The notes under the pieces were generated by a model, which worked only from the letters and a program-made list of their open reading frames with translations, had not been told where the DNA came from and did no database searches. A DNA stretch of 41,931 nucleotides from an uncultured Mycoplasma sp. (lineage in GTDB: Bacteria > Bacillota_I > Bacilli_A > Mycoplasmatales > Metamycoplasmataceae), in contig CAMRBN010000007.1 of assembly GCA_947040455.1 (NCBI GenBank), positions 1-41,931 on the forward strand, in the 5' to 3' direction. A program made the translations under genes and the position numbers. Below are positions 10,083-19,261 of the stretch, piece after piece (position 1 is the first letter of the stretch; the number at the start of each line of letters is the position of its first letter).

Positions 10083-12259
10083 TAACTTATCCTTTCAATT
10101 GATTTATGGTTTTTTAAAAACTGTTTTATACCAATGTCTTCCTTATTAAATTTTATAGTTATTTTATCTCCCTCTAAATCTAAAACTACACCTTCTCCAA
10201 ATGATATATGTGAAATGAAATCACCTATAATATAGTTTTTATTAATTTTAATATCATTTTCAAAGTTTTTTATTGTTGTCAAGTCACTTACATAAGGAGA
10301 AAGATCAATTCCCATATCAGAAATAAATCTAGATGGAGATTTTTGATTAATTACATCTGCAATAAAATTAGTTCCTCGAGCCCCTGATACAAAAAGTTTT
10401 TCTTTAGCCCTGGTAATCGCTACATAAGCTAATCTTCTTTCCTCTTCCATTTTGTTTTTTTGCTTGTCTATATTATCTATTTTTGATATTCTCGCTGAAG
10501 GAAAAATGTCTTCATTAAGACCCAAAATAAATACATTCTTAAACTCTAAACCTTTAGATGCATGAATCGTCATTAATGTTACATAGTTTATAGCATCTTC
10601 TTCTGAATCAGATGACATATTCATTAAAGATATTTCTTCTAAATAATCTTCTAATTTTAAAGTAGGATTTTTGGTTTCCCAATTTTCAATTGATTTAAAT
10701 AATTCATTAATATTTTCCAACTTTGAATCCGCTTCAGTATTGTCATCTTTAATAGAGAACATATAATTAATGGAATTTAAGAAAGATTCAATTGTTTTAG
10801 CAATAGAAATTCCTCTTTCTAAAAAGTTTTGATGTCTTCTAATTTCATTTAAAAAATCCACAATTTTTGATTTTGTTTCTTTAGGAACAGGAATTATTTT
10901 AAAATGTTCAATCAAACATTCATAAATTGACATATTTTTTTCTTCAGCAAACTTAATTAATTTTGCCTCTGTGGCAGGTCCTATTTTTCTAGCGGGAACA
11001 TTTATTATTCTTTGAAAATGAATTTGTGAAGGAGTTTTAGAGAGAGTTCAAAGATAAGAAATTACATCTTTGATTTCAGTTCTTTCAAAAAACTTTTGAC
11101 CTCCAAATATTTTATGGTTAATCGAATCTGTAATTAAACTTGATTCAATTAATCTAGAGTAGAAATTAGATCTATAGAAAATGGCAATATCTTTTAGTTG
11201 TACTTTGTTTCTTTTTAATTCATTTATTTGATTTACAACTCATCTAGCTTCCGCCTCTTGAGAATAAGCATAATAAAACTCAATAGGATCTCCGACAGGA
11301 CCACTTGTCTTTAAAGATTTAGGCAACCTGTCTTCATTAGAGCGAATAAGTTTGTTTGCTGCATCTAATATATTTTTAGTAGAACGATAATTAACATCCA
11401 TAGTAATGGTTGTAGTACCTTTAAAATCTTTATGAAAATTATTTATCAAATTAATATCTGCACCACGTCATGAATAAATGGTTTGATCTGGATCACCGAC
11501 TATAGTAATATTTTTAAAATTAGTTAACAATTTTATAATGTTATATTGAATTATTGATGTATCCTGAAATTCATCAACAAGAATATAATCAAATTTAGAT
11601 GATCATGTTTTTCTAACTTCAGGGAAGTCATTTAAAATTTTATTTGTCAAAATTAATAAATCATCAAAGTCAACATATTTTTTGCTTTCTAATTCAGCTT
11701 TGTATTTTTTATAAATTTCTATTTTCAATGATTTTGTATCATTTTCAACATCAACTTCTTGTACATCATCATAATCAATAGATAAAATTTTTGATTTAGA
11801 AATAAACTTAATTATTGAAGTATATGAAAGAAGTGAACTAGTTAAATTGATTTCTTTATATATTTTTTTTAAAATATAAATTTGGTCTGTAGAATCAATT
11901 ACTATAAAATTTTTAGGAAAATCAATGTTGGCAATTTCCGTTCTCAAAAATTTGTAACACAATGAATGAAACGTTAAGATATTGCTTTTGTCACCATCAT
12001 TTCCAATAATTGAAACAACTCTTGATTTCATTTCATTAGCAGCTTTATTAGTAAATGTTAAAGCTAATATTCTTTCTGGCAAAATTCCCATTTTCTTTAT
12101 TAAATATGAAATCTTTCTAGTTAAAACACCAGTTTTTCCAGAGCCTGCACCAGCAACAATTCTAAGTGGACCATTGTTTTTTAAAATAGCTGCCTTTTGC
12201 TCTTTATTTAAATTTTCAAATATTGTTTCTTCAAAAATATTCATTTCTTCTTTATTCAT
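10082..12259 (-). CDS. pcrA: ATP-dependent DNA helicase PcrA/UvrD (SF1A)
   Basis: A 725-residue protein, typical for the family. From the N-terminus: Q-motif region LNKEQKAAI (about 18-26), Walker [13 protein letters not shown], motif Ib [10 protein letters not shown], the region [12 protein letters not shown] (motif III/IV), then C-terminal [17 protein letters not shown] (motif V) and [19 protein letters not shown] (motif VI). Several in-frame TGA Trp codons, for example near 11603 and 11240, break it under the standard code. ATG 12259 has AAGGAA 8 bases upstream, whereas the in-frame TTG at 12274 would place this site inside the coding sequence, so 12259 is preferred. It unwinds DNA 3'-5' in repair and in restart of stalled forks. 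It starts 3 bases after the RDD stop and its stop overlaps the next ATG, so the genes are cotranscribed. Confidence 0.96.
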
Positions 12260-12261
12260 AA

Positions 12262-12924
12262 TTAATTCCTTCAAATTAGTTTTTGTTTTTTAATTTCTTC
12301 TTTTAAAATAACTTTATTTTTTTCATCAAATATTTCTATATTTTTTTTAGGGTATATCATTTGAGTATTTGTTAATTTGTCATTTATGCCACGCATGTTT
12401 TTATTCATATTTATTGACAAAATAGTGAAAATATTTATAAAAACTATTATTCCAGAGGTTGTAGAAGGGATTGCTAACATGGCAGCTTCTCAAGATTGGA
12501 GTTTCAATGTTCCATCAATTGATTGTTTAGAAATGTTTACCATTTTTTGAGACAAATCTGGACTTATGAAACTCATTGACACTAATATGCTAAAAATTCA
12601 AAGAAATGCATATAATTGATTTTTCCTCACAACCATTAATCACACCGATTCTTCTTGAAGAGAAATTAAATTAATTTGACAACACCACATGCCAATGCTT
12701 CTTCCTTTGGATAATATTGGTATTACAATAAATAAAATTAAAATTTCAAATATAACCAACACCATCCAAACATAATAACCTCAAGGTATAATTAATAGTG
12801 AGCTATTTCTTGTATCAATTGCAATTAAAGATGAAGAAATTGCAATTACACAAAATATTATTAAATCTATAAATATTGACAAGACTCTTATTCAAAAGCC
12901 AGCAGGTTTTTTAACTATTTTCAT
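12262..12924 (-). CDS. RDD-family integral membrane protein
   Basis: A 220-residue protein. The N-terminal PAGFWIRVLSIFIDLIIFCVIAI (about residues 6-28) holds the Arg and Asp of the RDD family within the first helix, and LSKGRSIGMWCCQINLIS (about 68-85) is the conserved loop after the second helix. Two more helices follow (LWIFSILVSMSFI; SGIIVFINIFTILSI), then a basic C-terminal tail. RDD proteins have mostly unknown functions; some are ion antiporters. Under code 4 the reading continues past TGA 12273-12271 (Trp) to TAA at 12264-12262, three bases before the pcrA ATG. Its ATG directly follows the stop of the GT2-like gene, with AGAGAG as a probable ribosome site. Both TGG and TGA are used for Trp. 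Confidence 0.82.
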
Positions 12925-13917
12925 TTACTCTCTCAAAATTTTAATAATACTAGGTCATTTATTAGGTGGATGTGATTTATTTAAATATTCTGTTTCAGAT
13001 GAATTTAATAACATATATTTGTTAGTATAGTTGAAGGAAACAAATTCATGAGATCTTAATTTTTTGTTTTTTTCAAATATTTTTGCTGATACATTTTTAT
13101 CAACTCCTCTAGAACGTATTATTATGTCCACTAATCTTTTGTTAGTATATAAAAGAGGAACTATCATCTCAAGATTAAAGATTTGCGCATACTCAATTTC
13201 TTGAATAAATTTATTCTCTAATATATATTTATTCCGTATACTTTTTCATTCTTTATAAAAGTTGGAATAATTAGGTACATCGCCTTTTTCAATTAAAGTA
13301 TTGCAAAGCACTTTATCGATATACACGTATGTTTCAGAATGCAAGAATAACATATATAAAAATTCCAATGATAAATGTGAACTAGTTTCAATATAAGAAC
13401 TTTTTTTACTTACTTCATTAGCTAAAGAAATTTTAAATATTTTATTAGAGATAAACGGAAAGGCAAAGGCAATAACTTTTGGGAAATCCACAATTTTAAA
13501 AGAATGATTTTGTTTTAAATTGCATCTTTCTTGTGGGACAAAATTTTCAAAACCTCTAAATGAAACTTTAAATTCAATAATGTCTACATTAATGTGTTTT
13601 TTAATAATTTGATCTATGTCATTAACAAAGTTTTTAGAAAGCGATTCATTAACATTTAAAACAATAGCATGTGTACCACTTGATGTTTTAGAGCCATTTG
13701 TGATAATTTCATTAAAACCTATTTTTCTAGTAGTAAAAATAACTTGTAAAACAATATTTGATTTTTTTTCTACTTCCTTAATAATATTTGTTAAATATTC
13801 AGAAATAGAATTAGTCAAAATTATTAATTCAAAACGCACATTTTTTTGCTCTAAAATACTATTTCAAAAATTTTTATGTATTTTGCTAGTGTACACTGGT
13901 GCAATTAAAGATATCAC
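12925..13917 (-). CDS. Glycosyltransferase family 2-like protein, active-site residues replaced
   Basis: A 330-residue protein. The N-terminal half has the GT2 (GT-A) layout: SLIAPVYTSKIHKNFWNSIL (residues 3-22) for 'siiiP.yN....l..~l.Sil', then QKNVRFELIILTNSIS where 'DDgS' should follow the second strand, KIGFNEIITNGSKTSSGTHA for the 'G...aRN.g...a.G.y' helix, and IVLNVNESL (about 84-92) where the metal-binding 'D.D' belongs. Neither the nucleotide-binding Asp pair nor the D-x-D is present, so transferase activity is doubtful. The C-terminal 170 residues are unassigned. I chose GTG 13917, which has AAGGAAG 5 bases upstream; no ATG is available nearby. It begins the operon with RDD, pcrA and the EAL-like gene, behind an extended -10 promoter at 13961-13953. 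Confidence 0.62.
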
Positions 13918-13952
13918 TTTTACTTCCTTTTTTTTATTCAAATTATTATTAA

Positions 13953-13961
13953 ATTATATCA
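13953..13961 (-). promoter_or_regulatory. Extended -10 promoter (TGATATAAT) of GT2-RDD-pcrA-EAL operon
   Basis: On the minus strand TG-A-TATAAT occurs just after the asnS stop and 35 bases before the GTG at 13917. The leader carries the AAGGAAG ribosome site at 13929-13923. Confidence 0.6.
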
Positions 13962-13965
13962 CAAA

Positions 13966-15303
13966 CTACATTTTTAAATTTCCTGGAGTTCTTGGATAAG
14001 GTATTACATCTCTAATGTTTTCAGTGCCAGTAACATACATCACTAATCTTTCAAAACCCAATCCAAACCCTGATGATCCGGAATCTCCGAATCTTCTAAG
14101 GTCCAGATATCATGCCAAGTCTGATTCATTAATGTTCAAAGACTGCATTCTCGACTTTAGCACATCAATCCTGACTTCTCTTTGAGAACCACCAATCAAC
14201 TCCCCAATTCCTGGAACAAGTAAATCAAAAGCTGAAACAGTTTGATTGTCATCATTTAAATGCATATAAAATGCCTTAAAGTCTTTTGGATAATTGATAA
14301 TCGCTACAGGACCTTCACAATGTATTTCCGCTAAATATTTTTCATGTTCAGTGCTTAAGTCCATACCAAATTCAATATTAGAGTTTTCAAAAGTAACTTT
14401 TGCTTTTTTCAAAATTTCAATAGCATCTTTATAATCTAAAGTTTTAAGTGGAGAGGTTAAAAAAGAATCTAAACTAGTTAATAATTTATTGCCACTTTTA
14501 TTGTCTAAAAATTCAAATTCTTTAGGATGTTTCATAATTGTTTTTTTAATAACTTTTTTCAACATCTCATCTGAAAGTTTAATAATATCTTTTAATTCAA
14601 AAAAGGCAACTTCAGGTTCTAACATTCAAAATTCTGCTGCATGTTTTTTAGTATTGGAATTTTCTGCTCTAAATGTTGGACCAAATGTATAAACTTTTTT
14701 AAATCCTATTGCATAAGATTCTGCATGTAATTGACCTGTTACCGAGAGAGTGGCCTTTTGAGAGAAAAAATTATCTTTGCTCTCATCATCGACAACAAAC
14801 GTTTCTCCAGCACCTTCTCCATCATTGGAAGTAATTATAGGAGAATGCATATAAAGAAAATCTTGATCATCAAAAAAATTGTGGATTTCTTTGGACAATG
14901 TTGATCTAATTAACATAATTGATCTAAATAAATTAGTTCTATGTCTTATGTGTGGAATATCTCTTAAAGTTTCTAGATTGATTTCTTGTTTTTGTATTGG
15001 AAAATCTTCATCTGTCAAAGATAACAATTCTATTGTTTTGGCTTGACACTCAAAATTTTGTTCTCCTCCAGTAGTTTTGATAAAATCACCAATAATTGAA
15101 ACTGCAGAACCAATTTTTCATTTATCAACTTCTTCAAAGCCTAAAACTTCAGATTTAATAACAATTTGTAAAGATGTAATTATGGATCCATCATTAATAT
15201 TTAAAAATCTTATTTTTGTATTTCCTCTATTAGCTGTAACTCAACCTTTAATTAATATTTCTTTGACTTCTATAGAATTTGTTAAAAGTTTTTTTATGGT
15301 CAT
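13966..15303 (-). CDS. asnS: Asparaginyl-tRNA synthetase
   Basis: A 445-residue class II synthetase, normal length. The N-terminal 100 residues are the OB-fold anticodon-binding domain ([22 protein letters not shown]). Motif 1 region: [15 protein letters not shown]; motif 2: [25 protein letters not shown], with the Trp encoded by TGA at about 14626; motif 3 and the C-terminal end read [13 protein letters not shown] and PYPRTPGNL, the usual AsnS ending. The substitution of '[13 protein letters not shown]' agrees with AsnS rather than Asp[18 protein letters not shown] 15303 is the start; a TATAAT on the minus strand at 15357-15352 lies 49 bases upstream. It charges tRNA-Asn with asparagine in the cytoplasm. 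It is monocistronic by position, since the next gene has its own promoter. Confidence 0.96.
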
Positions 15304-15351
15304 AATTATGTTTTCTTTCTTAAAATTTATTATTATTTATCTTATATTAAT

Positions 15352-15357
15352 ATTATA
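15352..15357 (-). promoter_or_regulatory. -10 box TATAAT of asnS
   Basis: TATAAT on the minus strand 49 bases before the asnS ATG, giving a leader of about 40 bases. Confidence 0.45.
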
Positions 15358-15559
15358 AAGCAAAAATTATTTTGTAATTTGAAAAGAAAATATATAATAG
15401 CGTGTTAAAAAGATTGGAATTTAAAATTAAAATTACTTCTGAAATAAAATTTCATTAGAATAATTGAATTACTAAAAAAATTATAGAAGAAATGCAAGTG
15501 AATCAAAACGGACTATTAATAATAATGATAAAATTAAAAACTTTTATATAACAAAATGA

Positions 15560-15565
15560 TAAAAT
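15560..15565 (+). promoter_or_regulatory. Extended -10 (TGnTAAAAT) of dnaX
   Basis: TG at 15557-15558 followed by TAAAAT ends 6 bases before ATG 15572, so transcription would start at the A of the start codon: a leaderless mRNA. Confidence 0.5.
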
Positions 15566-15571
15566 TGTTTT

Positions 15572-17713
15572 ATGAATTATAAAGCACTTTACAGAACATA
15601 TAGACCTGCTAATTTTAGTGAAGTAGAAGGTCAACCACACATCGTTAAAACTTTAACAAATTTGATTAAATTAAAAAGGGTTTCTCATGCTTATCTTTTT
15701 TCTGGTCCAAGAGGAACTGGTAAAACTTCTGTGGCTAGAATTTTTGCTAATGTGGTTAATTGCGGCCACAACATCAACATTGAAATAGCTTGTAATTCTT
15801 GTATTATGACAATTAATAACTCTATTGATATTATTGAGATAGATGCTGCTTCAAATAATGGAATAAGTGAAATAAGAGAGTTGAGAGAAAAAGTTAAATT
15901 TTCACCAACAAAATTTAAATATAAAATTTATATTATTGATGAAGTTCATATGTTAACAAAGGGTGCATTTAATGCTCTTTTAAAAACCTTAGAAGAACCA
16001 CCTAAGCACATTATTTTTATCTTGGCAACTACTGATCCAGATAAATTACCTTTAACAATTTTAAGTAGAGTTCAAAGATATAACTTTAAAAGAATTAATA
16101 ATGAAGTTATTGAAAAACAAATAAATGTTATTTTTAAGAAAGAAAAAATTGAAGCTGAAGCTGGAGTTGTAGAAATGATTTCAAGTTTATCAAACGGTTC
16201 TTTGAGGGATGCTCTTTCAATTACCGATCAAGTTAATGCTTATTCTAATTCTCATATTACTTTAAATGATTTAAATGAAATTTTTGGATTGACTTCTAAA
16301 GACAACCAAGTTTCCATATTGAACTATTGTGTAGATAATTTTGTAGGATTAGCATTAAAATTATTAGATGAATTAATAAACCAAGGTATTGATATTCAAA
16401 GATTAATTAATTCATTAATAAGAATGTTGAAAAATCACTTACTCTATCTGAAAACAAAAGATGAAACAATAATTGAAGAATTTGATATTGAAACATTAAA
16501 CAAAATTAAAGTTAATGAAAATATGGTTTATGAAATTATGGATATTTTAATTGCCCTTATGAGTGATATTAAATATAGTGATATTCCAAAACAATTATTT
16601 CAAATTGCAATAATTAAAATTTGCTCTTTAAATAATGACTTTAACAATGTTTCCTTCAACACTATCAAACCAATTGATAAACAACAAAAAATGAAAACCA
16701 TAGAAAGTCATATTGAAGACACTGAAGAACGAGATGTTAATGAAATTACCGATAATTTTATAATTGAACAAGAAGCTGAAACAGATAACTTTGTAATAAA
16801 ACAAGAAGCAAAACCAAGAGTTGAAATAATCGAAGAATTAGATTTAAAATTAAAAAATAATATTGAAGCAGGTTCAGATAACAAATTATTGAAGAAAACA
16901 GAAAATATTAGCGAATCTATTGAATTAAAAAATGAAACCTTTATTAAGGAAAATATTTTGGAAGAAGTAACTAACCTATTAACTTTGTCTAATGAATCAA
17001 ATATTGATGGAGATGTTGTAGAAGGTTCTATTTTAGGGCAAACCGATATAGAAAGTATTATTTATGATACTAATGAATTTTCAACAAAAAAAGTTGTTGA
17101 AACCAAAGAAACTCAAAGCAACAATGATGAAGCAACAAAATTGTTTAATTCGGAACCAAACCAAATAACGTCTGAAGAAAATAGTTTTGCATTTGATAAT
17201 TTTCAGGATCAAAAAATAGATATGAACAAACCGATCATTTTAACTCAACCAGATATTATTAATTTATTTTTGTTAGGAGATAAATTAGAAGTTCCTAAAA
17301 CAAAATCCATGTTAGATGAAGGACTATTGTTGACGGACGAAAGATTTACAACAATTATTAGTTATTTAGAAAATTGCAAAATAATCACCTCTTCAAAAGA
17401 ATTTATATTAATGTCTTCTTCAGATAATGCATCTATTGAATACTTAACTTTAAATAGTGTAAATGCAATGTTTCAAGATTTTATTATTGAAGTGTTTGGA
17501 GTTCCTAAACACTTTTACGCAATAACTAAAAGCAATTTTCTAGACTCTGCAGAATTATTCAAAGAATTAAAAAGCAAGGACAAACTTCCAGATCCCATAC
17601 TTTTACCTATATTGAAAAAGAAAGAGAAAATTTCTAGACAAATAGCAGATGTTGTTGAAGCGGAAAAAAAAGGTATGGATATTTTTGGTAGAATATTTAA
17701 AACAAGGAAATAA
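15572..17713 (+). CDS. dnaX: DNA polymerase III subunits gamma/tau (clamp loader ATPase)
   Basis: A 713-residue protein. The AAA+ domain has Walker A GPRGTGKTS (about 45-53), a Cys cluster (C64, then CNSC about 77-80) for zinc, Walker B IIDEVHML (about 118-125), and TILSRVQRYNF where sensor-1/'SRC' normally reads SRC: the arginine finger is kept but Cys is Val. Domain III ends near residue 365. Residues about 370-560 are acidic and low in complexity (linker). The last 150 residues are a folded tau-like domain that should contact the polymerase. The leader is predicted to be absent. It heads the cluster dnaX-ebfC-recR-tmk, a conserved Firmicutes order. An A-only slippery heptamer lies at 17086-17092 (see findings). 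Confidence 0.96.
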   Translation: MNYKALYRTYRPANFSEVEGQPHIVKTLTNLIKLKRVSHAYLFSGPRGTGKTSVARIFANVVNCGHNINIEIACNSCIMTINNSIDIIEIDAASNNGISEIRELREKVKFSPTKFKYKIYIIDEVHMLTKGAFNALLKTLEEPPKHIIFILATTDPDKLPLTILSRVQRYNFKRINNEVIEKQINVIFKKEKIEAEAGVVEMISSLSNGSLRDALSITDQVNAYSNSHITLNDLNEIFGLTSKDNQVSILNYCVDNFVGLALKLLDELINQGIDIQRLINSLIRMLKNHLLYLKTKDETIIEEFDIETLNKIKVNENMVYEIMDILIALMSDIKYSDIPKQLFQIAIIKICSLNNDFNNVSFNTIKPIDKQQKMKTIESHIEDTEERDVNEITDNFIIEQEAETDNFVIKQEAKPRVEIIEELDLKLKNNIEAGSDNKLLKKTENISESIELKNETFIKENILEEVTNLLTLSNESNIDGDVVEGSILGQTDIESIIYDTNEFSTKKVVETKETQSNNDEATKLFNSEPNQITSEENSFAFDNFQDQKIDMNKPIILTQPDIINLFLLGDKLEVPKTKSMLDEGLLLTDERFTTIISYLENCKIITSSKEFILMSSSDNASIEYLTLNSVNAMFQDFIIEVFGVPKHFYAITKSNFLDSAELFKELKSKDKLPDPILLPILKKKEKISRQIADVVEAEKKGMDIFGRIFKTRK

Positions 17714-17722
17714 GGAGTATTT

Positions 17723-18013
17723 ATGGATATAAAAAAAATGATGGAGCAGGCAAAAAAAATGCAAGCAGTTATGGATAAACAAGAAAGCGAATTAAAAGCT
17801 AATATTTTTGTTGTTGAAAAACAAGGAATAACAATTAAGTCTAATGGAAATAGAGAAATATTAAGCATAGACATTAATGATGTACTAATAGATCCTGAAG
17901 ATAAGGAAATGTTGCAAGATATTATTATTATTGCTATTAATGAAATTACTGAATTAATAAATGATGAATATGAGAAAATTTCTCCTAAAAATCAAAAGGG
18001 AATGTCATTTTAA
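17723..18013 (+). CDS. Nucleoid-associated protein, YbaB/EbfC family
   Basis: A 96-residue protein that starts with the typical MDIKKMMEQAKKMQAVMDK helix, followed by the conserved EVEGQGG-like region reduced to VVEKQGITIKSNGNREILSIDIN and a C-terminal helix rich in acidic residues. Family members are DNA-binding dimers that coat the nucleoid. It lies between dnaX and recR, the classic context, with AAGGAG 6-7 bases before the ATG and only 9 bases after the dnaX stop. Its stop is directly followed by the recR ATG. Family length is about 100-110, so it is slightly short. Confidence 0.9.
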   Translation: MDIKKMMEQAKKMQAVMDKQESELKANIFVVEKQGITIKSNGNREILSIDINDVLIDPEDKEMLQDIIIIAINEITELINDEYEKISPKNQKGMSF

Positions 18014-18595
18014 ATGGACTCAAGAGAGATATCTAATCTTTCGATTTTCTTTCAAAAATTTATTGGTGTAGGAAATAAACAAAGTAAAAAAATGGCTCAT
18101 CAAGTTTTAAAATTCGATAAAAATGAATTTGAAGAATTTGTATTTCTATTAAATGAACTAAAAAATAATGTTAAAAATTGTAGAATTTGTAAAAATTATA
18201 CTAACAATGATATTTGTTTAATTTGTTCATCTACAACTAGAGAAAATAAGTTAATGATTGTTGAATCTATAGAAGACATTTCAAGATATGAAGAATGAAA
18301 AATCTTTAATGGAAAATATTTTGTATTTCCTATTATTTTTAATAATAAATTCGAAAGAACACAAGACTTTGACCTTTCTGAATTAATTAAATACACTTCA
18401 CAATTTGATGAAGTAATCATTGCGCTAAGTGCAACAATAGAAGGAACTCTAACATCTAACTTTTTAGATGAACAACTTTCTTCTACAACTAAAGTGTCTC
18501 ATTTGGCAAATGGTGTTCCTGTAGGATCTAACATTGAATACATTGACAAATTAACATTTAATCATGCATTTAAAAATAGAAAAGAGAGTGAATAA
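18014..18595 (+). CDS. recR: Recombination mediator protein RecR
   Basis: A 193-residue protein, the usual RecR size of about 198. It has an N-terminal helix-hairpin-helix (FIGVGNKQSKKMAHQVL, about 16-32), a four-cysteine zinc finger CRIC-x8-CLIC (about 57-72), and a Toprim region with LMIVESIEDI (about 84). The C-terminal part keeps ALSATIEGTLTSNFL and VSHLANGVPVGSNIEYID, equivalent to the family 'T..GE.TA.Y' and 'AhGiPvGg.lEy.D'. One TGA Trp at 18296 would truncate it under the standard code. It has no intergenic gap from the upstream gene, and its stop overlaps the tmk ATG (TAATG), so translation is likely coupled. RecR loads RecA at gaps together with RecO and RecF. Confidence 0.94.
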
Positions 18596-19242
18596 TGTTT
18601 ATAACATTTGAAGGATTAGATATGGCAGGGAAAACTACAGCCATTCAAGAAATTGTTTCTTATTTAAAAAATAAGAATATTGATGAATATTTTGTAGTAA
18701 CTAGAGAGCCAGGCGGCACCGGAATCAAAGAAGCTGAAATTATCAGGAATTTTGTTTTATCCCCTGAACACAATATTGATTCCATGTCGGAATCTCTTCT
18801 TTATTTGGTTTCTAGAAAGATTCATTTAACTCAAAAAATAGAACCTGCATTGAAAGCAGGGAAAATAGTTATATGCGATAGATTTATTGATTCTTCTATA
18901 GCATATCAAGGTTTTGGTAGAGAATTAGGTTATGAAAAAATACAAAAATTAAATGATATAGTGACTAACAATATGAAGCCTGACATAACATTCTTTATAA
19001 AAGTAAATCCAGAAATTTCTTTTGAAAGAGTTTTTAAGCAAACAAAAAACATAGATAGATTAGAAAATAATGGAATTGACTTTTACAAAAAGGTATCAAA
19101 TGGTTATGAAGAAATAATTAAAAGAAATGAAGAAAGATTTATAATTATTGATGGTTCATTGTCTATTGATCAAGTTGCAAAAAATGTAATAATAGAATTT
19201 GAAAAAGTACTACAAAAAAATAACTTTAATTTTAAAAAATAA
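18595..19242 (+). CDS. tmk: Thymidylate kinase (dTMP kinase)
   Basis: A 215-residue protein. P-loop GLDMAGKTT (residues 6-14), DR(Y/F/H) motif CDRFIDSSIAYQGFGRELG (about 96-114), and the TREPGGTGIKEAE segment (about 39-51) that binds the substrate phosphate. It phosphorylates dTMP to dTDP using ATP, feeding DNA synthesis. The ATG overlaps the recR stop by one base; holB follows after 19 bases with its own -10 box. Length and all motifs are normal, so there is little doubt. Confidence 0.96.
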   Translation: MFITFEGLDMAGKTTAIQEIVSYLKNKNIDEYFVVTREPGGTGIKEAEIIRNFVLSPEHNIDSMSESLLYLVSRKIHLTQKIEPALKAGKIVICDRFIDSSIAYQGFGRELGYEKIQKLNDIVTNNMKPDITFFIKVNPEISFERVFKQTKNIDRLENNGIDFYKKVSNGYEEIIKRNEERFIIIDGSLSIDQVAKNVIIEFEKVLQKNNFNFKK

Positions 19243-19248
19243 ATACTT

Positions 19249-19254
19249 TATAAT
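19249..19254 (+). promoter_or_regulatory. -10 box TATAAT of holB
   Basis: TATAAT lies in the 19-base tmk-holB gap and ends 7 bases before ATG 19262, predicting a leader of about one base and an additional promoter inside the cluster. Confidence 0.55.
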
Positions 19255-19261
19255 TTAAACT

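Larger units (their letters stand above)
15304..15571. other. Divergent asnS-dnaX intergenic region, 268 bases
   Basis: The longest non-coding stretch in the window. It holds the asnS promoter (15357-15352, minus), the dnaX promoter (15560-15565, plus) and a further plus-strand TATAAT at 15393-15398 with TTGTAA 15 bases before it. That box would start a transcript about 170 bases ahead of dnaX. Only tiny frames (18-19 codons at 15402 and 15493) are open. No tRNA, signal-recognition-particle RNA or other known RNA pattern was recognised. Confidence 0.5.

Noticed and set aside
13616-13999. A 127-codon plus-strand frame opposite the GT2-like gene
   Set aside because: Hydrophobic composition arises from the reverse of an AT-rich coding region; there is no promoter or ribosome site, and the opposite strand has the better-supported gene.
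15402-15552. Two micro-frames (18 and 19 codons) in the asnS-dnaX gap, the first with a TATAAT just upstream
   Set aside because: Too short to separate from chance in such AT-rich DNA; kept only as part of the intergenic description.
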